A DNA stretch of 64,000 nucleotides from Latrodectus hesperus (taxonomy: Eukaryota; Arthropoda; Arachnida; Araneae; Theridiidae): contig CM075851.1 of NCBI GenBank assembly GCA_037975125.1, positions 76,618,563 through 76,682,562 of the forward strand, read 5' to 3'. The notes beneath the pieces were generated by a model, which was given only the letters and a program-made list of their open reading frames with translations, searched no databases and had not been told where the DNA came from. Position numbers and translations under genes: made by a program. Position 1 is the stretch's first letter. Each line of letters starts with the position of its first letter. Below are positions 30,301 to 45,300 of the stretch, piece by piece.

Positions 30301-33300
30301 CCACCGCCTATTTCTAATGCTAAGATTACAATGCTTATACTTTAACTCTGATTTATATTTTAAAGATTTATTATGAATTTATTTTTACTTTATTTTGCAG
30401 AGGATTTCTTTTTGTTCACTATCTATAAAGGAAATCAATTTTGTAAATGCCCTTACATTCTTCAGATCGATTACAATCTAGAAATTCAATTTATTTATTT
30501 TATGTATTTTTATTTAATTTCAATAAAAAATTCTTCCCCACAACATTTTTCTTATATAATACTTAAGACTCATGCTTCATAAAATATGCTTACTACTAGT
30601 TTCCGTAGCTGTTTGAGAAAAATTTAATTACGTACAATATTTTAATATTCACTTCGATAAACAATTTTCAAAGTATAACTACAAGTTAAAAAAATACTAT
30701 TTATAGATTAAAACTAATAGAATTATGAGTCCAACAAAAGTTAGTAAATAATTATATGAAATTTTATAAAAGTGGTGTGCATCAACTTAATAATAAATTT
30801 AGAAAAACTTAAAACGCATTGTTTAGAAAGAAATTTTTAAATGCATAACAATTTTTCACCTATAAACACTGACTATTTATGTTTGACATTAATTTATTAA
30901 ACAATTTTAATTATAATTTCATAATCTCTCAAGTTCTGAAGCTAAATTTATTCTTAAACAATTTGCATACATTAAATAAACAATATATTTTCATTTGCTT
31001 CCAAAATGTGCTTTAAGAGCGCTTCATTTGCAAATATTGCGCTAAAATTGTTAGATGTCAATATTTTTAGTTTAATATAAATGCTATTGGGTTTACAGTA
31101 CATCGCTCAATTAAATTGTAAATTTAAGATTTCAAATATTCATTTTATTTATCACTTTTTAAATTAAAAATTTTAAAATTACGTTAATATTAGAAAACTA
31201 ATTACTTAAAAATGATTTATACATAAATTATAATTTAGATTTCTTTGTAGTAGTTTAATGATGATAATTCAAAATTAATCTCTTTTCGGCTCATATATAT
31301 TACGAAGTTTATTTATAATCAAAGCAAATAAAAGATGAATCCTCAATTCGCTAGGAAGTAAACTGATTAAAAATGTAAGGCGAAATAGAAGAGTCACAAT
31401 ACTTTAACAAAATATAGATACCTATAAAGGATCGTAGTTCTTTAATTAGAATTTCATCAAATCAAAATTTGATCCTGACTGGTTCAAAAATAGATATTTT
31501 GAAATTTTTTAAGATATACATTTTGGTTAAATGTATTTAAACTCCAATGTAGACAAACAATAACAGAAACTATATTTTAAACTTAAATTCGAAATTTCTT
31601 TTTTTATTCTCAAAACTCATATTTAAGCAGGAAATAGGTAAGTGTAAAGTAATCTAAACTGAAATCGCTAAGTTGGTAGCGAAATGGTTAGCATTCTAAC
31701 TTTCAGTTTAACAGTTTACGAATTCCAATTTCCTCTAGAGAGTAGATGATTTTCATTGAATCACAGAATCCCCTTATTTTTGTATTTTCCAGTTCAATTA
31801 GTCCTGCTGTCCAAAACGTATGACTATCAGTGTAAAACAAACCTAACCCAGATATTACTCGTAATTTAAAATGTTTAGTCACAACAAAACCAAATTCGTC
31901 TGAATTCTATACCGGTGTCACAAACAAATTCGCCAACCTGTATTTAAAGTCTAAAGTCTTTTTATTTCAGAGACAAATATGGCCAAGGAAAAATAAACGA
32001 AATTAATCTCATTGCCTAACCCCTTTACATTCTGGCTTTCATTACACCAAACTACAAATTTAACAATGTGGAAATTGATTACATTCTAAATATTGACTGG
32101 AATCAATAAATAAGCATTTCAGCATTCTTTTTATTTAAATAACATTCATAGCTGCTAATTTTGTAAATATTCTAAATTATAATTTATCATTAGCAAGTGT
32201 GATAATGTGAAGTGAAAAAAAACTTAAAATAGTAAACAAATTCATCAATCCGAGTAAAAATATTAAATAGAGGTTTAGAAAACAAGAAATCTCACCTGAT
32301 TGCTGGTGGATGCATCCGTAACGTTTCAGATATGACATTGTCTAAGCATTTCATATTTTGGATTGCTTCGTAATTCAGCTCACCCTAAAAGGAGAAATAA
32401 ATAAATTGAATATTTTCAGTTTTGTAGAATAAAAAAAATCGAATATTTTTGGAGAGCTGATGAGGAAGCTTATGATAAACTCATTGACCTTGGAAGCTTT
32501 TATTGTATCATCCAACTCTTTTATTAGTTTATTTTGGACTTCTTGGTTGAGAGCTAATTGATATGTTGCAAATGATAAAGTTGTAGAAGTAGTTTCAAAT
32601 CCAGCCAAAAAGAAGATAACACATTGAGCTACCAATTCATCGTGAGTTAAATCTGTAATTTAAATATAGTTGAGCATAGATGGAAAAAATTATTATCTTC
32701 ATAAAAATGTATTCATAAAATGTATCATTTGTTACTCATTTATATCACAATTTATGTAAACAGATTTATAAATGGAAAAACTGAATATGTTATAATCTAA
32801 GTTCAGTGGGGGGAAAAAGCAAACATTATGAGTCAAAATTATTTATTCTATGTGTTTGAAAAAGACTTTACTACACTTTGAGAATTATAAAACATTACCT
32901 CATTCAAAATTCTACTTTATGCACTTTTGCTGCTATTCGTCAGTTTCAGAAAAGTTACTGTAGCGATATAGCCACAATTATTCTACCATTAAGGAATAGG
33001 CAATGATTTTAAGATGCTCTTTTGCATGTGTTTCAGCTGCAAATAGTGCATGTATGATTTAACAAGAGTAGATGTATTGTAAAAAATATTTGTTAATTAT
33101 GTTTCTAAAATTCTTTAATCTATTAAACAAAAAGATTATTAAAGATACATGTCTTCATACGTTTTGTTAAACGAAGAAATACGTAAGATATTGATAAATA
33201 TTGCTTTACATAATAAATATTATAAAGAAAAAGATAGAGAGTAAATTTTTTCAGACATGGCTGTTTTTAATTGCCTATTCAGGAAATGTTACTCAGGCAG

Positions 33301-36300
33301 ATTTTCTTATTCAATATTTAGTAATTAAAATAATATATTCTCTTCTTTATTATAATGGTAACGTATTTATTATCCCTATAAAGTTATAATAGGAATAATT
33401 TAATTTATAATTAAATTATTCCTATTGTAGCTTTATTGAAATAGAGGATGTTTGGTTAAGTTATTGTTTTTCTAATAAAGTTAACAACCAGTTTTTTGAT
33501 ACTATTAATGAAAGACTTTATTGCGTAATGTTCTCAAGAAGATGCTAATTAATTAATTGCTAAAATTAATCAATTACTAAAAATATGTTGAGGTAAAAAC
33601 TTCTCAATATTTCTTGAGAAATGTTAACTTGAAAACGCTTTTGAAATACCCAGAAAATTAATTCACAAAGAAAATTCTTTAAGGTATGAAAAATAATCAC
33701 AGTTTGATTTTAGAAAGACTTGCTTACTTTTCTTTGCTGGAACATAATTCCTGAAGACTTGATCATTTGTATCTTCAGCATAATTGCTTGATAAATCATC
33801 TTTTTTATCAATAGCTTCTGCATCAGGATTTGATTCTTTTGTGGCATCAATAAGAAGTTGTAGAAAATCCTCTCCAGTCTAAAATGAACCAAGAAAACTA
33901 TTTTTAGCTTTTAATTTTAACTATGTGTTTCTCAATTTAATTTACATAATAAAAATAAAAAATTAGCAAAAAGAACTTATATATTAACGAGCATTTTAAA
34001 TTATTTGCTTTCAAATTTCAACTCAATCTAAAACCAATTATTCTAATATTCTACTAGTTATACAAGGCATTCAAAACAACTGCGTTTTGAAATAAATTTC
34101 TAATTAATAAGGAAAAAATTTTCTTTCCAAACGTTAAACTTTTTCTGTTAATACATTACTATTTACTCTATTTACTACACATTGCTATTACCACAGAAAA
34201 AGATTGGACAACCAAAATCTATATTTTTCTGTTACAATGATTTTTGTCTTCTTGAACGAAAATTATTGTGACAGAAAAATATACAAAAAAGCATTTCACT
34301 ACATGTGATCTAGCTATGCATCTCTGAAAATTATATTCGTCAATATGTTTCCTGGAAATTCATTTAAATGCTTCATATGTAGTCTCCCCAGATTAAAAAA
34401 AAATAAACAAATAAATAAAAAACGATTTGAAAAACGGTAATCCAATGACATTATTTCAGGTCCATATTTTCACGTCACCAGATGGCGCCAATATCTACAA
34501 CATACGTTTTATTTCTGACCTTTCCGTGAGGCACAGCAGAGGACCCAAATCAGTGATGCAGTGCTTCAACTGCCAGAGATTCAACCCCAGCTCGGAAATG
34601 TGCCACATAGCATCTAAATGTGTTAAATGTACTGGCTCTCATAACACCAAAGAATGTCACAAGAAAAGATTGGACAACCAGAACTGGCTTGTAACTGGCT
34701 TGGTTCACACCAATCATGTTACAAGGATTACACCATGTTTCTTAACAAGGGAGACCAAAAACTTCTCCACGGGAATTTCTTAAAAATAATAAACAATTAA
34801 ACTATAAACTTTTAACTTTTAATTTAACTTTTGGTCAGGCCATGCGCATCCTATGCAAATGCTACAATCTCCACCTCCACCCCTACCGCAATCTGATATT
34901 CAAACTCAGTTCGCTTTTCCAAGCTCTTCAACTGAATTTTCAGACCTAATTCAATTAATGAATGAAATCAAAAATATTATGTAAAGATATCCCAATCAAA
35001 AATCCATTACATATGAATAACAGAAAATTCTATCTCCTTTGGATAAACTACTTAAACTAACGTCCTATTTCCAAGCTATAGAAAAATAATTAAATTAATC
35101 ATTGCCCTAACATAGTTTCAGTTTTCTATAGTTAAAAATTAAACTTAAATAAATCAACTAATATTTTCTTAATATTAAAATATTTTCCAAAGCTTAATTT
35201 CAAATTTAAACTCCTCCCACTAAGTTAACTCAACCAATAATGTGCAAGTACAGTTTCATTAACAGTCACATTTTTTTCAACAGCTCTGGAAGAAGGTTAG
35301 GGTCTCAGGACCTAGGAACCTGCAAGTAGGCTGAGCCAGTCGAAGTTTGCTACAGTTTAAAAATCGAAAAGAATCCAGAAAATTTGAAAAATCAAATTAA
35401 AGGATCTTTATGCCATAAATAAATATTTTATATATATAGTTACCTCATTACAAGCAAAATCCTATCTTCAAAGACAATGCTTCGTATATAATCGTAATCA
35501 TTCAACAAGCATTGCTTTACCTTGAGTATTTATTAAATATCACTTTAAGTAAATATCAAGTCTTTACCTAATTTTTCTGAAAGAAATTACCGTTAATATC
35601 AGAACGATTTCCCATTTTTCGGATAACACGTTTATGAAGTCTCAAACATTATACAATGATACCAAAGTATCACTTATCTGCTGATTTTAAATAGTTTACT
35701 CAATCATTTATAGTTACATTCATCATATATGGTAAAAAGAGATGTTTTTTGATAATCTTACCTAGCAGGTTCATTAAAATTTGAGCATTATTTCGAACAT
35801 TTTAGTGAATTAAATACTTATAATTATCATCATGATTTCTTAAAATTGCATTCTTCATTTCGTTATGTCTAAAATATTGAATATTAATTGAAAAATAGTA
35901 GTGGCTTCAGTGTTGCTAAAGTAAAACTATTTTCTGCTTAGCGTGTGATGCTAAGCAGAAAGCTGCAGTCATTTAACAAAAAAGAAAACAATCTATTTTA
36001 TAATTTAAACTTAGTACATTGTGTAAAAAAATAAACTGCGGTAGTTTGGTCACCAGAAGATACCGAGTTCTCTACCTACCACTAGCAAACATTCATCGTG
36101 TTCGTAATTGACGGCTGGAACACACAAAATCGTGACTACAATATCCTTCAAGGAAAATGATAACTCTAGATTCTAGACTTATCCCACTTGATAAGCCTTT
36201 GTTACGAAATTTTTAAGTACAGAATTTCTTATTTGGAACATTCTTCTAAATCACATGCACGCAACAACTTTTGGTCTAACGAGAGTCCACTCATTTTGTT

Positions 36301-39300
36301 GTGTAGTTGAATATAATTAGCATGTAGTGTTTACAAATCGTCTTGAATTTAAATGAAAAAATCCTTTTTTAATATTGCGTTGTGATATAATATTTATCAT
36401 TTTCTTTTCAGATTTAAACCTGAAAATGCAAGTAGAAACTGGGTTTTTTGTATATAATATAAACAAAAAGTACTTCAATTTAATAATAAAAACTAAAAAT
36501 CCATTTAAATGCATAAAAATTTTGTAAGTATGTTTCAGAATAAATGAGCGTCACTGAATAACCACATGGTTAAGTATCCATGTGGTTAATATTACACAAA
36601 TTAATTAAAATTACTCACTGAAAAAAATTTATAAAATATTTTATAGATTTCCTTTTTAGAATACAAGTAGATACAAGTGAAGGAATACACCAGCTGGTTT
36701 AAGCTAATGTTTTCATGAATCGCATCTGCATCTTTCAACTCACTCCATTAGATCTATGACCGTCTGCTTCCACATTAAAAGAGTGTTTTGCGTTTTCCTA
36801 GTCTAAAAAAACTCAAATGTTATAATTCATTCATGACTTGATTAAAAAGCTGACGTGACTAAATCTTCTACAGCTGAGATTGATAAATCTTCGAGATTTA
36901 GGAATCTCGAAGATCTAGCAGACTCGAAGATTCAGCTGACTACTGCTATCCACGTAGATTTCCTTTGGTTCAACTAATTTTATTCTTCCGTTTTTATCTC
37001 AGCTTTTTTGCAATTCTTTTTTGTCGCTGAATCTCAACCTGTCCATTCCACTTTTGTCCCTTTCTGTCTAAAACCCTTTCTACAAGTTCTGTTAGTGTCG
37101 TCTACTTTGTAGAATGGCGCAGCTTGTCCTTATTTGGACTTAACGCCATTAAACTCAACCAACCAACTCTAGTTTGTAGTAAGGGATGGGGTAATAATGA
37201 TGAATGTGTGTGATATCTTACAGAAGAATGAAACATAGAAGAAATTCCTATCCAAGAAAAAAATGGGTAATTTAATTCATTTATAAAAAATAACCTGATC
37301 AATCTAATTGTGCCTTGCCTCATACACAAATATCCATCACTTTAATTGTTTTCAAGTCATAGTGCTAAATCAAATGTTTTGAAACATTTAAAGGTAACTT
37401 GCCATTAGCAAACAATAACATTTGTTTCAAAAATTAATAGACACATTTTTTCACCATTATTTTACTTGTGTCTACTTTTATTATTTTTTTCCTTTAGGAA
37501 AAAAAGTTAGAAACTTTATAAATACATATACATAAAAATTAAATCATATTTTTTCTGTGACAAATAATTGCTCTACTGAAAAGCGTTCCACACTGAAAAG
37601 CATAATACACTGCTAACTTTTATTTTTAAAATACAACCTACAAAAGTTTATATTTGTATTATTAAATAAGATTAGCATTTTTTAAAAATAAAATGGATTG
37701 ATTTTGCTTTCCTAATTGTTTTTAATATTAAATAAGTGCTATTTATTTTTTCCTTTTATTTTTGGATGTTTGTTAATATATTTATTATAATTAAATTATC
37801 TAAACTAGTTTATATTGACATTAAAAGTTTGCCTTTTTTGTCATGACATTTTTTATATTAATCAGAATCTAATCACAAGCATAGTCAGTTTTTAAATACT
37901 TTTAATTATAGAAATATAATAAACCCAAATAAGTTTAATTGAAAATATATTCCATTTATTTTTTAAAGTTTAAAATCAGCAGATACATTGAAATCACTCT
38001 AATATAATTTAATAATTATCTTACTTTAAATCTTGAATGATAATTGTGACCCTTCTATTAATTATTTGATTAATTTAATTTTAGTTGGTAAAAAATTATT
38101 AGTACTATACCTATTACTAGATTTTTATTTCTATAGTATAATTATTGATAATTACTATTTTCTTAACAGAATCTAAAACAATATATCAATTTTTATTTGA
38201 ATACTTTAAATACACTTAAAAGCATCAAACTCAATAGGGATTAATTCAGTGTTCAGGAAAACTCTTTTTTGTAAATATTTTCATAATTTGAATTTTAAGA
38301 TGTGTGTGTGAGATTTATTTTAAATTTATTCAAAGGATTAAAATTTTTTTGTCATGTTTATTAAACTTCAGGTTTACTATTTCCACTTCTTATAAACTTT
38401 TTAAGTAATTTGATGTAGGCCAGAGCTTACAGTATCTAGTTCACATAAAATTTATTGAACATTTGCTTAAGATGTTGATTTTCTTTAAGAAAAATATTTT
38501 TAAAAACTTGTTTACCTGTCCCGTTCTTTCTCTTTCTTTTATTATTTCAAGTGTAACTTTGGAGAAAAACTTTGTTCCTTCCGGTGGGAAAATGGCTACT
38601 CGGAATAACCTCATCAGTCGAGGAAACAGTACTTAAAAAAAGGCATTTAACTTAAATGTAAAAAGAAAAAATATAGCACAAATATAGAAAAATCACGTTA
38701 ATTTTTTAGTATGTTAATCATGAAAATTAGAATATAATGAAAGAATTCTTCAATTTCTTTTAATCAATAATTCAACCTAAACAATACTACCTGCTTCTTT
38801 TTTTTAAACATACATTTATTTATTACAATTTTCCATATTTTTATTTAAAAGGGTATGAAATGTTTCCGTACTTACAGTAAAATATGAATCTCCAGTGTAT
38901 GCCCCTTTGAAAGACAGATCTCGCAGTCCGAACAAACTCATTATTTGGATTATTATGGGAATCAAGTTTTGTGGAGAAAGCTGAGCTCGCGATGACATCC
39001 ATGGTAAATGCACTGTAAAACCTGTGAAAAGAAAATTGCATAAATGGTCACAAAGACCGATTTTACTATAAAATGAGCTTCACAGCAAGATTTTAATTCG
39101 CAAACTAAATCTACAATCACAGGACAAGCTTATTGGAGAGGAAAATTTCAATAAGGATATAAATCATTAAGGAAATAAATTTATTTGAAATTCATCACTG
39201 AAAAACAATAGGTTAAACAATAAACTTGTACAAAATTAAAACTATAAGATGTTATGTGCCAGTGGAATATAGATAATATGCTCTTGACATGTCATTCATC

Positions 39301-42300
39301 CAAAAGTAAATATTGTAATTGAATTTACTATACCAAATTAACATAGCAAAGTATTTTTGTTTCTTTGTTTTTTTATTCTCTATTACAATGAATTATTCAT
39401 CTTATCTTTAGTTTTAATGAAAGCAAACATAACGTTGATTTATAAATTCGTAACATTTCTTAATGAAACTTGCAAATTTTTTATAGCCTAAAAACTACTT
39501 TCAACCAATATAATACGTGCTGATCTACTCTATAACATTTTATGGCTGAACAATCTTTCTCTTACAAAAGTTCAGAAGTTTCTGGTTAAAAAAAAACAAA
39601 TAGATATATTTTTCAGAGCTTTCAAGAGATGCGTTTTGCTGTTGAAACTATTTTAAATTTACCTAAATAAATTATAGACATATTGAATAAAGTTGCAAGG
39701 GTAAGATTGGGGTGAAACCAAAAGTTTCAAGCCAAATTACAAAAGTTTTGATTCAGATGGCCAAAGAGAAGCATTATTTTGATTGAATACATTTTTTTTC
39801 AATTACTAATTACCCCAATTCCCTTAATTTCACATAATATATCTCAGAATTAATGATTTTATTTTCTAGTTAATAAATAAAATTACTTTTTATACAAAAA
39901 ATTACAAAGAATTGTCTTTGTGAATTTTCTTTATTAATGATTTAATAAACATTATCTATTAGAAAATAAACATTTGTGCATAACCCATTTTTAATTGTAA
40001 TTAATTGATGTTGATTTAGAAATAAGCATAAAAAGCATTTTGCAATTCTCTAGTAAAGAGATGCTATAGATTATTACTCATTTCATTAGTAATAGCAGTA
40101 ATTACTATTGATTGACTCTAACATTTCTTCAATCTATTAGAACCAAATCTAGTAATCTATAATGAACTGTACTGTTAAGATTAAAATATCTCTTACTAAA
40201 TTTATTTTATCACCTACGGCTTGGGGAATCACCTTAACGACACGCTGAAAAACAACTTCTTTTATAAGTGGTATAAACATGAATAGGTTCCTTAAATGAA
40301 AAAAAAAGTAATGTATCGAAAATGATTCGTTTCACTTTGTCGTTTCGTTCACATTTCACACGGTCTTAGCACTTATACAGTTTTAAAAACAAAAAATATT
40401 TTTCGTTTTTAAAACAATTGTTGAATTTTTTATCAAGCAACTTCCATACTCAAATTAAATTGACGTAACTGTAAATAAATACCCATTTTACTCTTCGAAA
40501 GAGTTCGTAAAAACATTCTTATTTCCGAAAATTTCGAAAATGTTTAAATAGCAGTATATATTAATATTTTACCTTAATGATCGAAGGGGCTTGAAAAAGG
40601 ATAAAAATCAGTTGAATACATTTCCTTTAATGATTTGGGCTCAATAAGCTTTAATTAATGATCTGACTTGGTGTAATATTCATTAAATTTCTTAATGAAA
40701 ATATTAAGTAATATATTTTATGCAAGAATTAATTAAAATTAAACATTAATTTTCTACCATTGTAACACATTTTAAAAAAATGTTTTTTATGAATCTCTCA
40801 TAGAACCCCTTGGAATTTTTTTGGATTCGTGAAATTAGTACATACTTTTTTACCTCAACAGGTTTTCCTGCATCGTTAACTGCAGTCATGAAATTGTCAA
40901 CGAGAACTCTCGAACACCTTTTAAAAATCCCCATCATCTGCAATTTTACAAATAATTTTAATTCAGAATAAGTGAGAAACAAGCATCACATTATAACACT
41001 GATTTTTAGCTCATAACAGATATTTGAATAACTAAATTTAATCTAAAAGTAACATATATTCACGGCTTTTTTTAACACTTTACAATGGCGTAAAGTTCAT
41101 GATCATGAGAAAAACATATTAACTAGAACATGCGTTTTTGTTTAATTTCTAATAGCATTCACATTTGATTGACATATATAAATACTTATGTTGAATTAGC
41201 ATCATAACTTAATGATGAAAAACTGGTATAAAATCCTGAGAAAACACAAAAAATATCTTAATTATTTAAAAGACGTTAAATAACGATCAATTGTTTTATC
41301 TCACAGAAGTATACGAAACCAAGGTTGAAATTATAATTTTTTCCTTGTGTTTTCATCATCAATTATTTGATTAATTATCTATTGCGATTTCACACAATCC
41401 ATATCCAGAAAAATCATTTAGAATTCCACATTAGAATAATATGAGATTAATATTTGAAGATACTGTAGATACTACACATAACATCAAATAATTTTGAAGA
41501 TGCTGTGGATACTAAATATAAGATCAAATAATTTTAAAGATATTGTGGATAATAAATATAATTAATTAAATATAATCATCCCAGTTTATTTAATAAACTT
41601 AACAAATAGGGGTTTTGACTAAAGTTGCCTGTTTGATTTTAAGAGTAAAATTTCATTGAGAGGAATTCTTTGCACCATATAAGAGGTGAAATATCTGTTA
41701 ACATAATTATTGGTTCCAGTCTCATTTTTTGAAGCAACGTGACTTAAAGTATAACACGTATCACAGAAGAAATGTCAAATAATTAATCACGCCATTATCA
41801 AACGGCGGGAAATAGCTGTTGCATCTTTTTATTTATTTATATTTGAATTGAAGCACTTAGCGACACATTCATTGCCTGATATAAAATGTGGATAGTGAGT
41901 ATTAAGAAAATTAACTGCTCAAGTTTCAGTACCAAGAATGACTATAGCACATAGCTAATGCAAAGTATTTAAGTGCCAAATGAAAACCATTAATCATTTC
42001 GTTATTAAACAATGAATGAAATATACAGTATTTTTGTTTTTTGCACATATCCATTGACGGATTGCTTTCTTAAGATGTAATATTTGGAAAGAAAAAACCC
42101 AAAAGGTAAGTTTAGTTGCATTTAGTTTCTTTGAAAAGTCTTCTGGACTACCATAAAGGAAATATGGTGGAATAAAGAGATCATTTTTGATGTCAAAATA
42201 TGTGCCTCTAGTTTTCATCGTCAAAATTTGAGAAAAAAAGATTGTGCTTACCTCATAAACCTATTATAACACTGTGATTTAATGAAAGAAATACTAACAA

Positions 42301-45300
42301 TTTTAAGATAAAATAATAATAATAATATATGTTCTTATAATTTTACACAAAATTTATGTATCACCCTTTTTATCTTTCCAGTGGTAAAAGTAGGACTGAT
42401 AATACTTCGAACTCTTTTCCATTCTTCTCCTTGCAGATTTTGAAGCATACATTCTGCAATAGTATCTCCTGTTTTCAAAGTCTAAAAAGTAAAATGAAAT
42501 ATCTTTAAGTTAAAATTTCTAACTAGAAAATTATTCTCAGATTAACTAACGTTTTCCAATTCTGTTATTTTCATGTTGTATTTTATGAAAATAAGATGTA
42601 AAATATTTACAATATATATGTACTTAAAAACTCTTTGGATTCAGCAAGATCGACTTAGCTTTTTATCCCTTCAGTGGGTATATAAAACTGAGTACCAAGC
42701 ATGCTTGAGAACTAAACACTGGGGTGATTCGCGTTAGACTGATCACTTAACCAGGACTAACACTTGGCAATCCAAGGCACTCGATCAAAGCAAAAGATAT
42801 GGGCAATGTAGCAACACCCCCTAAATACAGGGGTGTTGGCCTTGCCCCCATAATATGCCGCTGAGTTTAGTTTAATTTATATCCATAAAATTATAGAAAA
42901 GTAAACTGTTATATACTGTACCGAGCTCCACGGGTTCGTGTTGATTGAGAGTTGAATAAAGCAACCACTTAATGAACACAAGACTTTTATTCGTAAAAAC
43001 TTCACTAGATAAACGAAGTTCCCGCTGTAACAATCACAATTATACAGCTACAATTCGTCAGATATAACAAGAAACAGCTTCCAATTCACAGGTCTCAAAT
43101 ACCTCAGATAGAGAACAACTAGCAGTCCCAACTAATCGCCTTCACTAAACTGACTGTCTTCACAATACTGACTCTTCCATGTCGGGCTGCGGTATTTATA
43201 CCTGACTTGGCGGAGAAATTTACCAATTTCGCCAAGGTTCTGGAAGCTTCTAGGCTATCTCGAAAAATTTTGGTCATAGAGCTTAGGTGATGGATGTTTC
43301 CAGAAGTATCGATTTCTCGCCAAGTCGCCAAGAATCTCGCCAACTGTTGCCAAGTCGCTAAATCATTAGGAAATCCGCTTTTAAACTACAACACGTTTAA
43401 ATACCGCAATTTTTGCCCAAAATGTGAGAATATCCGATCTGTCTGAGATATTTTAAGACAAACATAATCATTATTTATAAATTTGTATTATTGCCCCCTC
43501 TCAAGGACTGCACGTCCCGGGCAGTACAATCCCCTGATAGGAGGCCAAATTTTATATAAGAGAATTTACATTTCAAAAGGATACAGAGCACATTACATAC
43601 ACAAGCAAATAAAAAAACAAGAATATAGAAAAGATTAAAATTATACTTATTTACAAAGAGACCATGGTCTGCTAATTTTTACTTTACATTACGATAAGGA
43701 GCTAATCTATCATAATGGTTCACTACCTTTGGTTTTGAAGAAGATGATTTCCTTATACGAACCACAACGTCTTTCAGTCTTTTTAGGACTATGTAGGGAC
43801 CTTCCCAGTTGGCTTGCAACTTTGGAGAAAGTCCTTTACGTCGAATCGGGTTCCACAACCAAACTTTGTCACCGTCTTGAAATTCATGTCCTGTCGCTCT
43901 TGTGTCATACCTTGTCTTCATTCTTTTGGTCGTCAGGTTGATTCGGTCTCGAGCGAAGTTATGGACATCTTCAAGACGTGCCTGAACGTCTCGAAGGTAT
44001 TCCTCTGACGATGAAGATGTATCCGGTGGACGACCAAACTGAAGATCACAAGGGAGGCGAAGTTCGCGACCAAAGAGCATCTGTGAAGGAGTATATCCGG
44101 TAGTCTCATGGACAGCACTGCGATATGCAAGCAGAAACAGCGGTAGCTTCAAATCCCAATCTTGCTGATTTCTGGAAACCATAAGTGAGAGATTATTCAA
44201 GATGGTTCTGTTAAACCTCTCTACCATGCCGTCCGATTGTGGGTGTAGTGGCGTGGTCTGCGTCTTGTCTATTCCGAGAATTTGACACATTCCTTTAAAC
44301 ACAACAGAGGTGAAATTTGTCCCTTGATCAGAATGAATTTGTAAGGGTGTGCCGAATCTGGAAACCCATTGCTGCACAAGAACCTCGGCTACTGTAGTCG
44401 CCTCTTGATCGGGGATTGCAAACGCTTCAGGCCACTTAGTAAAGTAGTCCATGACAACTAGTATGTATTTGTTGCCATTGTGGTAAAGGACCCAAAATGT
44501 CCAATGCTATCCGCTCAAAAGGTGCTCCTACGTTGTACCGCTGCAACCTTCCTCGGCTACGTTTCTTTGGTCCTTTACGTGCCGCACAGTCATCACAAGA
44601 TTGGCACCATCTCTCTACATCTTGTCTCGTTTTGCTCCAATAGAAGCGTTCTCGAACTTTCTGTAGAGTTTTCATTACTCCAAAGTGGCCTCCAGTTGAG
44701 CTATTTTGCAATTCTTTCAAAACATCTGAAATTCTTGATTTTGGAAAAACAAGCTGCCATTTGAAATTACGTCCATCATCGGACTCCCATTTCCTGTATA
44801 AGACACCATTTCTTATATGGAGTGAGTCCCAAAGAGCCCAATATTGCTTAGTAGCAGGACTGTAGGTGGAGATATCCTGCCAACTTGGTTTCATACTGGA
44901 AGATTCTTTTAATTCTAAAATTGGATTTATATCTGGGTCTTCTTTTTGGGCTTCTCTAAGTCCTTTATCACTCCATGAATCTGGTTTCGATGGAGGTGAA
45001 ACAGTAACCTGGCGTACCGAAGGATTTACTAACTGATAGTTCTTCTCTACTCTCGAACAATATCGGCAGCTTTCATTGCACGGTTTCCTTGATAGTGCAT
45101 CAGCATTTCCATGAAGAGTTTCTTTGCGATGACGTATTTCAAAGTCAAACTTCTGGAGTCGTTGAATCCACCTGGCTACCTGTCTTTCTGGATTTTTAAA
45201 ATTTAAAAGCCAGGTTAAGGATGCGTGATCTGTCCGGAGTAAGAACTTTCTTCCATAGAGATAATGGTGGAAATGTTCTATGGCTTTGACGATTGCCAGC

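Larger units (their letters stand above)
34990..38510. other. P450 intron 8, rest: small palindromes
   Basis: AT-rich with palindromes at 35932-35960, 36557-36593, 36871-36938 and 37113-37150 (listed separately). A more GC-rich piece at 35285-35350 (GGTTAGGGTCTCAGGACC) looks like old repeat DNA but is unassigned. Confidence 0.5.

Noticed and set aside
41994..42224. 76-codon minus-strand frame between P450 exons 5 and 6
   Set aside because: Does not resemble any P450 segment; exons 5 and 6 join in phase without it.
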